Shown here piece by piece: positions 9,602 to 18,565 of a stretch of 64,000 bases of DNA. Positions within the stretch are counted from its first letter, which is position 1. Each line of letters starts with the position of its first letter. The notes below the pieces were generated by a model. It searched no databases, was not told the origin of the DNA, and worked only from the letters and a program-made list of their open reading frames with translations. The translations under genes were made by a program, and so were the position numbers. The DNA is taken from assembly GCA_964532465.1 (NCBI GenBank), contig CAZHHX010000001.1, forward strand, positions 62,001 to 126,000, read 5' to 3'. The DNA is from JAPLKB01 sp964532465 (lineage in GTDB: Bacteria; Desulfobacterota; Syntrophorhabdia; Syntrophorhabdales; Syntrophorhabdaceae).

Positions 9602-10167
9602 TTGACAGGGAAAAAGACTGGCAGGGCAAGGTTGCAAAATTACAAAATGACATGTCTTATCTTTTAACTCATGATTCCATTACAGGGCTTCCGAACCGCG
9701 CTCTTTTTTACGATCGCCTCGAAATGTCGATCATTCATGCTCAGCGAAACAAGGAAAGATTTGCTGTTATGCTTCTGGATATTGATGATTTCAGAAAGAT
9801 AATTCATGTCCAGGGACATCTTTTTGGTGAAAATCTGTTAAAAGAGGCTGGGGTACGACTCAGGAAATGCATCAGAAAAGCAGACACAGCGGCTTATCTC
9901 GGAGGCGATGAATTTGCAATAATTCTTCCGGCAATAATGCGAAAGGACAATTCAATCAAGGTTGCAAAAAACATAATTCAATCATTCCAATCCGATTTCA
10001 CCATTAATGAAATATCAATATCTCTTACCGGAAGCATCGGAGTATCTATTTTTCCCGAACATGGAAACACAATTGAAGAATTACTTAAAAATGCTGATAT
10101 TGCTTTGTATTATGCCAAAGACAGAGGTAAAAACAATTTTCAATTCTTTTCCTATATTTTTAAATAG
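9598..10167 (+). CDS. Diguanylate cyclase (GGDEF domain)
   Basis: 189 residues, essentially one GGDEF domain with a short N-terminal helix. It has the start motif LTHDSITGLPNR, an intact active-site GGDEF at ~103-107, and an inhibitory I-site RKAD placed five residues before it. It should therefore make cyclic di-GMP from two GTP and be product-inhibited. No sensor domain is attached. Its start overlaps the stop of the hybrid kinase (ATGA), so kinase and cyclase are co-translated, linking this phosphorelay to c-di-GMP signalling, a common control of pili and surface life. Confidence 0.9.
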   Translation: MIDREKDWQGKVAKLQNDMSYLLTHDSITGLPNRALFYDRLEMSIIHAQRNKERFAVMLLDIDDFRKIIHVQGHLFGENLLKEAGVRLRKCIRKADTAAYLGGDEFAIILPAIMRKDNSIKVAKNIIQSFQSDFTINEISISLTGSIGVSIFPEHGNTIEELLKNADIALYYAKDRGKNNFQFFSYIFK

Positions 10168-10319
10168 CAGGTAATAATCCGGCAAGAACAATTCCTTTCA
10201 TTTTATCACTATTATGATGTTTTATATGCAGACCCTTAATGCATCGCCGCATTTATATTGATATATCTCTAAAAAATACATTTCTTTGATGTTTGTAAAT
10301 ACGTTATAATTGTACCTGA

Positions 10320-13300
10320 ATGCTGTCACCATTTCTCAAAAGTCAGATGGATTATATATTCTTCTTATACGGCTTGGCATTTCTTGTTCTGGCGGCAACA
10401 TGCCTTGCGCTGCGGAAAAAAGAAAACTCCGACCTCCCATGGGTTTTTCTGGGAATTTTCGCTTTAATACACGGACTGAACGAATGGCTCGATATTCTAT
10501 CAATAAGCCCGGGAAACAGAGCCGGTTTTATTTTTTTTCATCTTTTCCTGTTGACACTTTCCTTTCTTTTTCTTTTAGAATTCGGCCGTTCAGGAACCAA
10601 ATCTCTGAAAGGCAGAGCTCCCGGACGCTGGATTTATCTTCCGCTGCTTTGCTTAGCCCTTTCCGGCGCTTTTTTAGGGGCAAAGGGTCTGAATACTTCT
10701 GTAAGATATGTCGTAGGCTTCACTGGCGGGCTGTGGACATCTTTTGTTTTCTATTGGGAATTCCGGAAAGGAAAGGCCGGCAAAAATACAATGATTGTTG
10801 CTGCTTATGCAATGTTTTTGTATGCCCTTTCTTCCGGGATCATTGTTCCTCAGACGGACTTTTTCCCTGCGTCTTTTTTAAATAATGAATCTTTTTTTGA
10901 AAAGACGGGTTTTCCCATTCAATTGCTCAGAGGGATTTTCGCAATTATCATTGCCGTTTCTGTCTGGATTTATTTTCAGACTTCCAAACAGATAGAAGAG
11001 AATGACCGGAACATAGCATCTCATGACTATTATTCAATTATCATGGTTGTCTTTCTGTTTTTTGTTCTCACAGGAGGTTGGTTTGCCACCTCAAAAATGG
11101 ACTGGCACGCAAAAAGAGTGCTGCGGACGGAACTTCGTACAAGGGCAAATATTGTTTCTGCTGCATTGCCCTTAACCAAAGTCAAGGATATTGCCGGTTT
11201 CTCTGAGGATTCAAGCCAAACCAGCAAAAAAGAATTACGAACTCTTTTGATTAAAATATTCAAGGCACAAAAAGATCTTCGCCGCATATATCTGATAAGC
11301 ACAGACGAAAAAAGAATATTGCTTTATCTCGATGCCGGTTCCATCGAGTTAAAGGAGTTTTATGAGTCTTCCCTGCTATTGGAAGATATTTATAAAAATA
11401 TATCCTGGAGTCTTAAAGATGTATTCGGGTATGACTATGGGACGGTAACCGGCCCATATACAGACTCTGAAGGATCTTTTGTTTCTGTTATTTATCCTGT
11501 CATGGATCCTCTTTTAAAGCAAAAATATGCCTCTGTTGTAATGGATGTCGACGCCTTTGAATGGAACAGGCTCGTCGGTATTTACCGGCTTGTTCCTATA
11601 TGCGTTACGATGGTAATCGTTCTAATATTGTTTGGATTTTATGTTGTGATACAACACCAGAAGGAACATGCTGAGAAAATCCTTGCAGCAGAAGCTGCAT
11701 TGCAGGAACAATTTGAGTTTATCCGGACAATAATGGAAACAATACCAAGCCCCGTTTTTTTTAAAGACATAAAAGGTTTTTTTCAGGGTTGCAACAAGGC
11801 CTTTGAACAACTTGCCGACAGACCAAAACATGAGATTGTCGGCAGAACTTTATACGATTTATTACCGGACGATCTGGCAAAAAAGGATTATGAAATGGAT
11901 ATCAGGCTTTTCGATAGCGGCGGATATCAGACATATGAACTAAAAATATCTTATCCTGACAACACGGTGCACGATTTTATTTTCCGCAAAGCTCTCTACA
12001 AAAATGCAGAAGGTTCTTTAAATGGGATAGTAGGGATCCTTCTTGATATTACAGAACAAAAACAAACTGAAGAAAAACTGAAGGATTCAAAGGAGGCAGC
12101 CGATGCATTAAATCTGCAACTTGAATCTGCAGTAATTGAAGCTAAACAAGCCAGTGTTGCAAAAAGCGCTTTTTTAGCCACTATGAGTCATGAAATCCGG
12201 ACACCGATGAATGCTATAATCGGCATGGCAGATCTTCTCCATGAATCTCCGTTATCAAATGAACAGCAGCAATATGTGAGCATTTTGAAATCGGCAGGAG
12301 ATAATCTATTATCGCTTATCAATGATATCCTGGATTTATCAAAAGTCGAATCCGGACTGTTGACTCTGGAGATTTCTGAATTTGATCTTCTTGAGGTTGT
12401 CGAAAAAACCTGTGAGGTCATAGCGGTCCAGGCCCATAAAAAAGGTATTGAAATCGCCTGTCTCATTCAGCCGGATGTCCCCCGTTATGTTAATGGCGAT
12501 CCCTTCAGATTAAGGCAAATACTGATAAACCTGCTCGGCAATGCCGTAAAATTTACCGAAAAAGGAGAAATAGTCCTCAGAATAAGGAAGCCTGACCAAA
12601 ACGAAAACTTGGCGCAATCGAAAATACCCATTAACTGTTTGCAGTTATTTCAGTCAGAAATCATGTTGCTTTTTTCTATCAGCGATACAGGCATCGGTAT
12701 TCCTCAGGATAAAATAGGCGTTGTTTTTGAACGATTTACTCAGGCGGACACTTCAATAACAAGACAATATGAAGGCTCGGGGCTTGGTTTAACGATTTCA
12801 AAGCAGTTTGTTGAAATGATGGGCGGCCAAATATGGGTGAAAAGCGAGGTTGGAAAGGGAACAACTTTTTTCTTTACAACTGTTTTTAACTTTTCCGATA
12901 GAACATACGATAACATTCCCATACCTGACGTAGAGATAAAAGGATACAGAACCCTTGTTATTGATGACAATGCTACAAACCGCTTCATCCTGAAGGAAAT
13001 GCTTATAAGATGGGGAGTTGTTGTAACAACAGTAAAAAGCGGGGCCGAAGGGCTGGATACTCTAATTAAGGCAAAAGAATCGGGAGCACCTTTCAATCTG
13101 GTGCTTCTGGATGTGAGAATGCCTGACATGGACGGTTTTTCTGTTGCCGAGGAGATCAGAAATAATCCGCTCCTGATGGTAGATACAACCGTTGTAATGC
13201 TTACATCAGAGTGCCGCATAGGAGATACAAACAGGGCTAAAGAATTAGGGATATCCGCATATCTTATGAAACCGGTTAAGCAGGAAGAACTGAAAAACGC

Positions 13301-13766
13301 AATCAAGATTGCCCTTGGAGAAAAAGCAATTGCTGAAGAGAAAAAACATGATAAAACGTCCCTTCCGGAAGTTGACCAGCGGCCACTTCGAATTCTTCTC
13401 GTTGAGGACTCAAATGACAATCGCATGCTTATAAATGCGTATTTAAAAAACACTCCTTATATTGTCGATATTGCCGAAAACGGACTGATCGCTGTGGAAA
13501 TGTTCGAAATAAATGTTTTTGATCTGGTTCTTATGGATATGCAAATGCCTGTAATGGACGGATACACAGCCACACGGAAAATCAGGGATTGGGAACGCAG
13601 AAACAACCGCAAACCAACGCCGATAATTGCTTTAACTGCTTACGCATTAAAAGAAGACATGCAAAAAAGTCTTGACGCGGGATGCGATGCTCATTTGACA
13701 AAGCCGATAAAAAAGAATCGTTTGCTCGAAAAGATTTCTGAATATTCAAAAAAAGAGGAAGCTTAA
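10320..13766 (+). CDS. Membrane hybrid histidine kinase, multi-TM sensor - PAS - HisKA - HATPase - REC x2
   Basis: 1148 residues. The first ~255 form about eight hydrophobic segments (7TM-type sensor plus one). A ~170-residue extracytoplasmic region and a further TM helix follow (near 425-445, ICVTMVIVLILFGFYVV). Then come a PAS domain (~465-580), a coiled coil, HisKA with H-box TMSHEIRTPMNAIIG, HATPase (DTGIGIP, GSGLGL), and two receivers (LLDVRMPDMDG, LMDMQMPVMDG). The cytoplasmic half closely resembles the kinase at 6.7 kb, suggesting duplication. The start at 10320 has no clear Shine-Dalgarno; an ATG at 10347 is an alternative. A TATAAT at 10305-10310 just upstream could serve as a -10. 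Confidence 0.88.
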   Translation: MLSPFLKSQMDYIFFLYGLAFLVLAATCLALRKKENSDLPWVFLGIFALIHGLNEWLDILSISPGNRAGFIFFHLFLLTLSFLFLLEFGRSGTKSLKGRAPGRWIYLPLLCLALSGAFLGAKGLNTSVRYVVGFTGGLWTSFVFYWEFRKGKAGKNTMIVAAYAMFLYALSSGIIVPQTDFFPASFLNNESFFEKTGFPIQLLRGIFAIIIAVSVWIYFQTSKQIEENDRNIASHDYYSIIMVVFLFFVLTGGWFATSKMDWHAKRVLRTELRTRANIVSAALPLTKVKDIAGFSEDSSQTSKKELRTLLIKIFKAQKDLRRIYLISTDEKRILLYLDAGSIELKEFYESSLLLEDIYKNISWSLKDVFGYDYGTVTGPYTDSEGSFVSVIYPVMDPLLKQKYASVVMDVDAFEWNRLVGIYRLVPICVTMVIVLILFGFYVVIQHQKEHAEKILAAEAALQEQFEFIRTIMETIPSPVFFKDIKGFFQGCNKAFEQLADRPKHEIVGRTLYDLLPDDLAKKDYEMDIRLFDSGGYQTYELKISYPDNTVHDFIFRKALYKNAEGSLNGIVGILLDITEQKQTEEKLKDSKEAADALNLQLESAVIEAKQASVAKSAFLATMSHEIRTPMNAIIGMADLLHESPLSNEQQQYVSILKSAGDNLLSLINDILDLSKVESGLLTLEISEFDLLEVVEKTCEVIAVQAHKKGIEIACLIQPDVPRYVNGDPFRLRQILINLLGNAVKFTEKGEIVLRIRKPDQNENLAQSKIPINCLQLFQSEIMLLFSISDTGIGIPQDKIGVVFERFTQADTSITRQYEGSGLGLTISKQFVEMMGGQIWVKSEVGKGTTFFFTTVFNFSDRTYDNIPIPDVEIKGYRTLVIDDNATNRFILKEMLIRWGVVVTTVKSGAEGLDTLIKAKESGAPFNLVLLDVRMPDMDGFSVAEEIRNNPLLMVDTTVVMLTSECRIGDTNRAKELGISAYLMKPVKQEELKNAIKIALGEKAIAEEKKHDKTSLPEVDQRPLRILLVEDSNDNRMLINAYLKNTPYIVDIAENGLIAVEMFEINVFDLVLMDMQMPVMDGYTATRKIRDWERRNNRKPTPIIALTAYALKEDMQKSLDAGCDAHLTKPIKKNRLLEKISEYSKKEEA

Positions 13767-14110
13767 CCCAACTTCATCATTTTCGCCTATTTTAAGGCTA
13801 TTTTAAGCCAAAATTGAGTATCTTATTGTTGGCCAACTCCCGTTGATCTGTTTATTCTTCAATGCATACCTGACAGTCTACATAATTTGATGGGCAATGA
13901 CGGTAATAAAAAGATGTTATATTGGTTCTACAAACTGTGTTTTTACTTTAGATGCAGCCTTGTTTCTGAAAGAATGTTTTTAGCCTTGCTCTTATTATAC
14001 TCGATTTGAAATAGTATTAAGCGAACAGGGAAACTAATCCACTTGCGTAACATTTGCAAAAAAGAGAAAATATGCAAAAAGAACAGGGTCAAGTTCTAAG
14101 CGGAGGCAGT
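13767..14110. other. Gap without a supported gene
   Basis: About 340 bp, AT-rich. It contains short near-repeats of TTTTAAGGC / TTTTAAGCC near 13790-13807. A 39-codon reading frame from 13889 has no Shine-Dalgarno. No terminator, RNA gene or promoter can be supported. Confidence 0.4.
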
Positions 14111-15061
14111 ATGGAAATAAAACATGTTGCAATATTGGGCGCCGGGACAATGGGTCATGGCATAGCGGAGCTTGCCGCGCGCGCTTCCTGGAATGTGATG
14201 CTCTGCGACATCTCTGAGGAATTGCTGGCAAAGGCTTTGGGCGCGATTAAAGAAAGTCTCGATATGATGGAACAACTCGGAGAACTCAAAGGGAACAGCA
14301 CTTCAACTGTCATGGAGAGGATAAAATGCGTGACATCAATTCCTGAGGCAGTTAAATCCGTTGATCTGGTTATTGAATGTTTGCCTGAAAACCTTGAGTT
14401 CAAGCAGAAGATTTTTAAAGAACTGGATGAGATTTGCGCCCCCCATGTCATTCTTGCTACAAACACATCCGGATTGAGTCCGACTGCCATAGCAGAAGGC
14501 TTGAATCATCCGGAAAGAGTCGTGGTTTCACACTTCTGGAATCCGCCTGAACTCATTCCTCTTGTAGAGGTTGTTCCCGGTGAAAAGACCGGCAAAGACA
14601 TCGTAGACAAGACAGTGGAATGGGTAAAAGCACTGGGCAAACAACCGGTTCGCATGAATAAAGAATGTCCTGGCTTTATAGGCAACAGACTTCAATTAGC
14701 CCTTTTGAGAGAAGCCCTTTACATTGTCGAAAAGGGGTACGCGGAGGCTGAAGAAGTAGATAAATCAATGATATACGGGCAGGGCAGGCGCCTTGGCGTC
14801 ACTGGACCATTCTGCAGCGCAGATATGGGAGGGCTTGATATATTCCACAACATATCCGCTTATCTTTTCCCTGATTTGTCCGGTGCATCCGAGCCTTCCG
14901 GATTAATGCAGAAAATTGTGGAACAAGGCAATCTGGGCTTGAAGTCAGGCAGGGGGTTTTATGATTGGACGCCGGAAATGAAAGAAAAAATGGTCAGACT
15001 CAGAACTGAAACTCTGGTAGAATTTTTGGAAAAAGACAAAATAACTGCAAGCCGTGATTAA
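14111..15061 (+). CDS. 3-hydroxyacyl-CoA dehydrogenase (NAD-dependent)
   Basis: 316 residues from the ATG at 14111, which has GGAGG 4-8 nt upstream. An earlier TTG frame (14054) lacks any ribosome site and adds a non-family tail. The N-terminus is the Rossmann NAD site ILGAGTMGHGIAE. The catalytic His lies in SHFWNPPELIPLVEV, and the C-terminal helical domain with NRLQLALLREAL closes the fold. It reversibly oxidises L-3-hydroxyacyl-CoA (for example 3-hydroxybutyryl-CoA) in beta-oxidation or butyrate-type fermentation. The SHFWNPP variant also occurs in L-carnitine / lambda-crystallin-like relatives, so the exact substrate is open. It converges on an acetoacetate decarboxylase gene, consistent with C4 metabolism. 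Confidence 0.8.
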   Translation: MEIKHVAILGAGTMGHGIAELAARASWNVMLCDISEELLAKALGAIKESLDMMEQLGELKGNSTSTVMERIKCVTSIPEAVKSVDLVIECLPENLEFKQKIFKELDEICAPHVILATNTSGLSPTAIAEGLNHPERVVVSHFWNPPELIPLVEVVPGEKTGKDIVDKTVEWVKALGKQPVRMNKECPGFIGNRLQLALLREALYIVEKGYAEAEEVDKSMIYGQGRRLGVTGPFCSADMGGLDIFHNISAYLFPDLSGASEPSGLMQKIVEQGNLGLKSGRGFYDWTPEMKEKMVRLRTETLVEFLEKDKITASRD

Positions 15062-15217
15062 CTCAAGTAAAAGAACAAAAGCGTCAATCTGTTTCTTTCT
15101 TACAGATGAAGAAATTGTCCAAATTACTCTTGAACCAAGCACGGGGTGGACGACACCAGGATACCGGTGAATGATTTCTTACCGGGTACACAGACAGAAC
15201 GTTCATGAACATCACTT

Positions 15218-15247
15218 CTGATTAACTTCCCGCCGGAAGTTAATCAG
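15218..15247. terminator. Perfect 13-bp hairpin between convergent genes
   Basis: CTGATTAACTTCC (15218-15230) and its exact complement (15235-15247) enclose a 4-nt loop. It sits midway between the hydroxyacyl-CoA dehydrogenase (+) and the acetoacetate decarboxylase (-), where a bidirectional terminator is expected. A T tract is weak on both sides. Confidence 0.55.
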
Positions 15248-15274
15248 TAACAAATAGCCCTGAAGGGGCATGCG

Positions 15275-16024
15275 CTATTCTTTCAGGTAGTCATAGACAA
15301 CTTCGCCGAGTCCAAGGGTCATATCGCCGATAAAATGCACGGCACCTATGACGCGTTTGACCGGAAGGTCGGCTACAGGCGCCATGCAGTGCGAGAACAG
15401 TTGCAGAGATGCCGGTCCTGTCCAGGCTTCCTTTACCGTGACATTGGTGAGATAATATTTCACCAGTTGGCATATTTTCGCGGTGCAATCGACATCAGGA
15501 ATAATTTTAAGCAGGAAGTTCGGGGTGACGGCCACTGCTTCGCGCAGTGGCTCATTGTCCAGTTGCTTCCATTTGTAAGCCATCGTGGCTCGGGCTACTT
15601 CCAGTTCGCCGTATTTCAGCACTCCGTTGTAACAGTCCTTGCTGATTTGATCCACGTGCATTTCCGGCTGCGCATATTTTTTTGGAAATCCCCATATCTC
15701 CCTGCCGCCGACAATAGGCGATAAGTCGTCAAGGTACATGGAATGTACATAATTGCCTGGTTCACCGTTGAATTTTACCGGGATAACCTGTCCCGACTCG
15801 TTATAGGAGCCAAACCCGTCCGAATCCGGCATTCTGATAAACTCATACTTGACAACCGGTTTGTCAACTTCGAGAGGTTCGGGGACAACGCCCCGTAAAG
15901 CATCCATATCTGTTTCGTAATCGATAATAAGGTACTCACGGTTGCGGAACCGGTATGGTCCGTGCGCATAAGACGGGCTTGTAACAGGCATAGCGAAACA
16001 TTTTTTTACTTCATGAATCTTCAT
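15275..16024 (-). CDS. Acetoacetate decarboxylase family protein
   Basis: 249 residues from the ATG at 16024, which has AAAGGAG seven bases upstream; a longer frame to 16156 has no such site. The catalytic region GGREIWGFPKKYAQP carries the Schiff-base Lys of the family, and the N-terminus has the usual ADC pattern (EYLIIDYETD, PEPLE). The enzyme would decarboxylate acetoacetate to acetone and CO2 or act on a related beta-keto acid; ADC-like proteins with other substrates are known. Its convergent neighbour is a 3-hydroxyacyl-CoA dehydrogenase, so a role in C4 acid turnover fits. Confidence 0.85.
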   Translation of the reverse strand: MKIHEVKKCFAMPVTSPSYAHGPYRFRNREYLIIDYETDMDALRGVVPEPLEVDKPVVKYEFIRMPDSDGFGSYNESGQVIPVKFNGEPGNYVHSMYLDDLSPIVGGREIWGFPKKYAQPEMHVDQISKDCYNGVLKYGELEVARATMAYKWKQLDNEPLREAVAVTPNFLLKIIPDVDCTAKICQLVKYYLTNVTVKEAWTGPASLQLFSHCMAPVADLPVKRVIGAVHFIGDMTLGLGEVVYDYLKE

Positions 16025-16445
16025 GCATTCTCCTTTATCCGTGGAATTTGATTCATTATAACCAATCGATCCGGGATTGTAAGTAACATAGTTTTCCTCG
16101 CTGACGGACCGATATTTACAACAGAGAAGTTCTTGCCATTCATGCGCCACGAGCAATAATATTTATGACTAATCCTTGGAAGATTTATTTCATGCCGGTA
16201 GTGGGTAGTCCTATACATTAAAATAATTATCTCTTTGCTTTGGATAAAAATTTATACCATGTAATCTCATTGTTTTAAAATCTTTTTCATCAATATGAGG
16301 GATTAAGGGTTGTGAATAGTGAATAGTAGATAGTGAACAGTGATGAAAGCAATGAGATTTCACTTATAAAATGATTGATTTAATCATTGGGTATTGATAA
16401 AAATATTCTTTCTGCGCACAGAAAAAGATTTGATAAGGGGAAATT
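16025..16445. other. Intergenic gap with a 7-bp repeat array
   Basis: About 420 bp between the divergent decarboxylase and HD-domain genes. It must hold both promoters, but no convincing -35/-10 pair was found. The only structure seen is the heptamer array at 16312-16346, listed separately. Confidence 0.4.
16312..16346. repeat. GTGAATA heptamer tandem array
   Basis: Five 7-bp units in register: gtgaata, gtgaata, gtagata, gtgaaca, gtgatga. A second array of the same unit lies at 32763-32797. Confidence 0.7.
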
Positions 16446-17018
16446 ATGGAGACTATTTACGACAGGATTTATGATATGGCAAAACCTTATTTGGATACAC
16501 GCAGGAACGATGTTCACATTTCCATATCTTACATCTTTGCACAACAATTGCTGAAATATTACCCTGATGCTGACGAAGATATTGTCCTCCCGGCAGTAAT
16601 TTTGCATGATGTGGGCTGGAAAGCTGTACCGGAAGAAAAACAATCAGGCGCCTTTGGCCCAAACGTCAAAGATACGGAAACAAGGCGTCTTCATGAGATT
16701 GAAGGGGCTAAGATTGCAGGAGAAATTCTGCATTCAGTGAATTATGATGAATTAAGGATAGCAGAAATCACTGCAATTATTGATGGCCACGATTCCAGAA
16801 AAGAAACTCTTTCGCTGAACGATGCTCTAGTTAAGGACGCTGATAAATATTGGCGTTTCACACCTATTGGCGTTGAAATAGATCATGCCCGCTTCGGCAT
16901 TGACCGTAATATTTACATAACATATCTCGACGGTATAATTGAACAGTGGTTTCTGACGCCTGCGGCTGGAGATATGGCGCATAAAGCTCTGGATGAGACA
17001 AGAGCATTGCAGATATAG
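16446..17018 (+). CDS. HD-domain metal-dependent phosphohydrolase
   Basis: 190 residues. The HD motif is in ILHDVGWKA (~55-63), with an upstream His in DVHISISY and later conserved residues in HEIEGAKIAGEI and IDGHDSR. This is the pattern of small single-domain HD hydrolases that act on nucleotides or phosphate esters; the substrate cannot be read from sequence. The start at 16446 follows aagggg 5-6 nt upstream. It is an isolated gene converging on a LivK-type binding protein. Confidence 0.8.
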   Translation: METIYDRIYDMAKPYLDTRRNDVHISISYIFAQQLLKYYPDADEDIVLPAVILHDVGWKAVPEEKQSGAFGPNVKDTETRRLHEIEGAKIAGEILHSVNYDELRIAEITAIIDGHDSRKETLSLNDALVKDADKYWRFTPIGVEIDHARFGIDRNIYITYLDGIIEQWFLTPAAGDMAHKALDETRALQI

Positions 17019-17093
17019 AAAATAAATGCGGGTAAATTTATTATTTAAGCAAGGCATATGTGTAAACAATGACGGGGACTTGCCTGTGGAAGT

Positions 17094-18317
17094 CTATCGT
17101 TTGTCCCAGGGCGGCGCTGCCTTAACTTTCCATCCGCCTTTAATAAACGGGTATGCCACCTTAAGTTTCCCGTCCCACCATTGGAAAGCGGCGCAAGGGA
17201 AAATTGCCGTTCCGTCAGATCCGTATTTTACATTACCCATTGCAGTCCCTTTAAATGAAGTCCGGAGAACAGCTTCGCGGACTTTGGTGCCGTCCAGAGT
17301 TCCCGCCTCCTCTATTGCGATAAAAAGAGTCTGCGCAAGTGCATAGAAAAGACCGATACTGGCCGAATGTTTTTTGTAGCTCTTTTCGTATTGTTTGCCA
17401 AGCTGCCTGGCTCGAGGATAGGGAAAATCCATATGCCAGAATCCGTCGGCAAGAATATACTGCGCGTCTTTGCCCAATGCCTTCCAGAAATCAGGAGCCC
17501 AGGTGCCTTTGATGCCGTAAACGTATTTCCAGTTCAGTCCCGCTTCTTTTGTTTGGCGCAGGAAGGTGATGCAGTCCCCGCTTGAAGCAAATATGATAAT
17601 GCCGTCAATGCCTTTCGACTTAAGTTTCAGAATCTGGGATGAATAGTCTTTCGCTCCCACAGCAACAGGCTCATCAACGGCAATATTGTATTTGTATTTC
17701 TTCGCTCCGGCTCTAAAAGCAGGCCCGAATGCCCGCCCATCTGTTGAATCTTCCATAAGGATTGCGATCTTATTCGGTCTTTCGGCTGCAGGAATTGAAT
17801 CGAGCAATTGGAAGGGTAATTCACCGGCCTGAAATGTCTCGAAGAAATAGAGAGTTGACCATTTGAACTTCTGATCCCGCCACGGTTCAAGGATACATGT
17901 AGTTGCATGATAGTAGACCTGCAATTTTTCAGCAGCAGCCGAGGTGGGAAGCACCAGATTGGTCGAAAAAGTAGACAACAGGAGATCAACCTTATCAATC
18001 TTTGCAAGCTTTTCAACAACTGTCGCAGACTTGGCAGGATCACTTTCTGTATCTGCAATGACAAGCCTTACAGGCAGCTTTTTCTTGTATTGCTTGACAA
18101 AGATGCCCCCTTTGGCATTTACATCCTTTACTGCCTGCTCAAAGGCCCATCTTTCTTCGTCGCCCTCCATTGACAGGATGCCTGTTAACGGAATGGGAGC
18201 GCCTATGACAATTTCTTTCTTTATCTGAGCCTGAAGTATGAGGGGAAACAACAGACATAACATTAAAAAGCAGACCGTTACCCCGACAAACAAGTTGGAT
18301 AGCATTTTTCTTCTCAT
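17094..18317 (-). CDS. Periplasmic substrate-binding protein, LivK / branched-chain amino acid type
   Basis: 407 residues from the ATG at 18317, which has gaggaa about 7 nt upstream; a start 11 codons earlier is less likely. The N-terminus is a clear signal peptide (LFVGVTVCFLMLCLLFPLILQAQ). The mature part is a type I periplasmic binding protein (GAPIPLTGILSMEG, then AFEQAVKDVNAKGG). In the family it delivers amino acids, urea, amides or aromatic acids to a LivHMGF ABC transporter. No permease or ATPase gene is nearby; the next gene upstream is a kinase with its own binding domain, so a sensory role is possible. Confidence 0.85.
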   Translation of the reverse strand: MRRKMLSNLFVGVTVCFLMLCLLFPLILQAQIKKEIVIGAPIPLTGILSMEGDEERWAFEQAVKDVNAKGGIFVKQYKKKLPVRLVIADTESDPAKSATVVEKLAKIDKVDLLLSTFSTNLVLPTSAAAEKLQVYYHATTCILEPWRDQKFKWSTLYFFETFQAGELPFQLLDSIPAAERPNKIAILMEDSTDGRAFGPAFRAGAKKYKYNIAVDEPVAVGAKDYSSQILKLKSKGIDGIIIFASSGDCITFLRQTKEAGLNWKYVYGIKGTWAPDFWKALGKDAQYILADGFWHMDFPYPRARQLGKQYEKSYKKHSASIGLFYALAQTLFIAIEEAGTLDGTKVREAVLRTSFKGTAMGNVKYGSDGTAIFPCAAFQWWDGKLKVAYPFIKGGWKVKAAPPWDKR

Positions 18318-18565
18318 TGCTAATTCCTCTTTTTCATCAGAGTTTATCAAAAATCTGATTCTGAAATAACCTCGTGTCCGGATAACCCGATCTTATTCCC
18401 TTTACTTTACTGTGTGAGCGTACATTAAATATCATCTCCATATAACAATGGATTATATTTCCATGAAGAAAACTATGTCAAGGGAAAAGAACGGGGATAA
18501 ATTCATGCCTTTTCATCGCATGGACCGCCATATCCTTGTTTTCCAATAAAGCCAAGGCTATTCAT

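Noticed and set aside
10310..10885. 191-codon plus-strand frame overlapping the start of the membrane kinase
   Set aside because: It is a shifted frame of the kinase's N-terminus, with Arg/Ser/Phe-rich shadow composition and no Shine-Dalgarno.
13889..14008. 39-codon frame in the gap before the hydroxyacyl-CoA dehydrogenase
   Set aside because: No ribosome site, odd composition, no recognisable motif.
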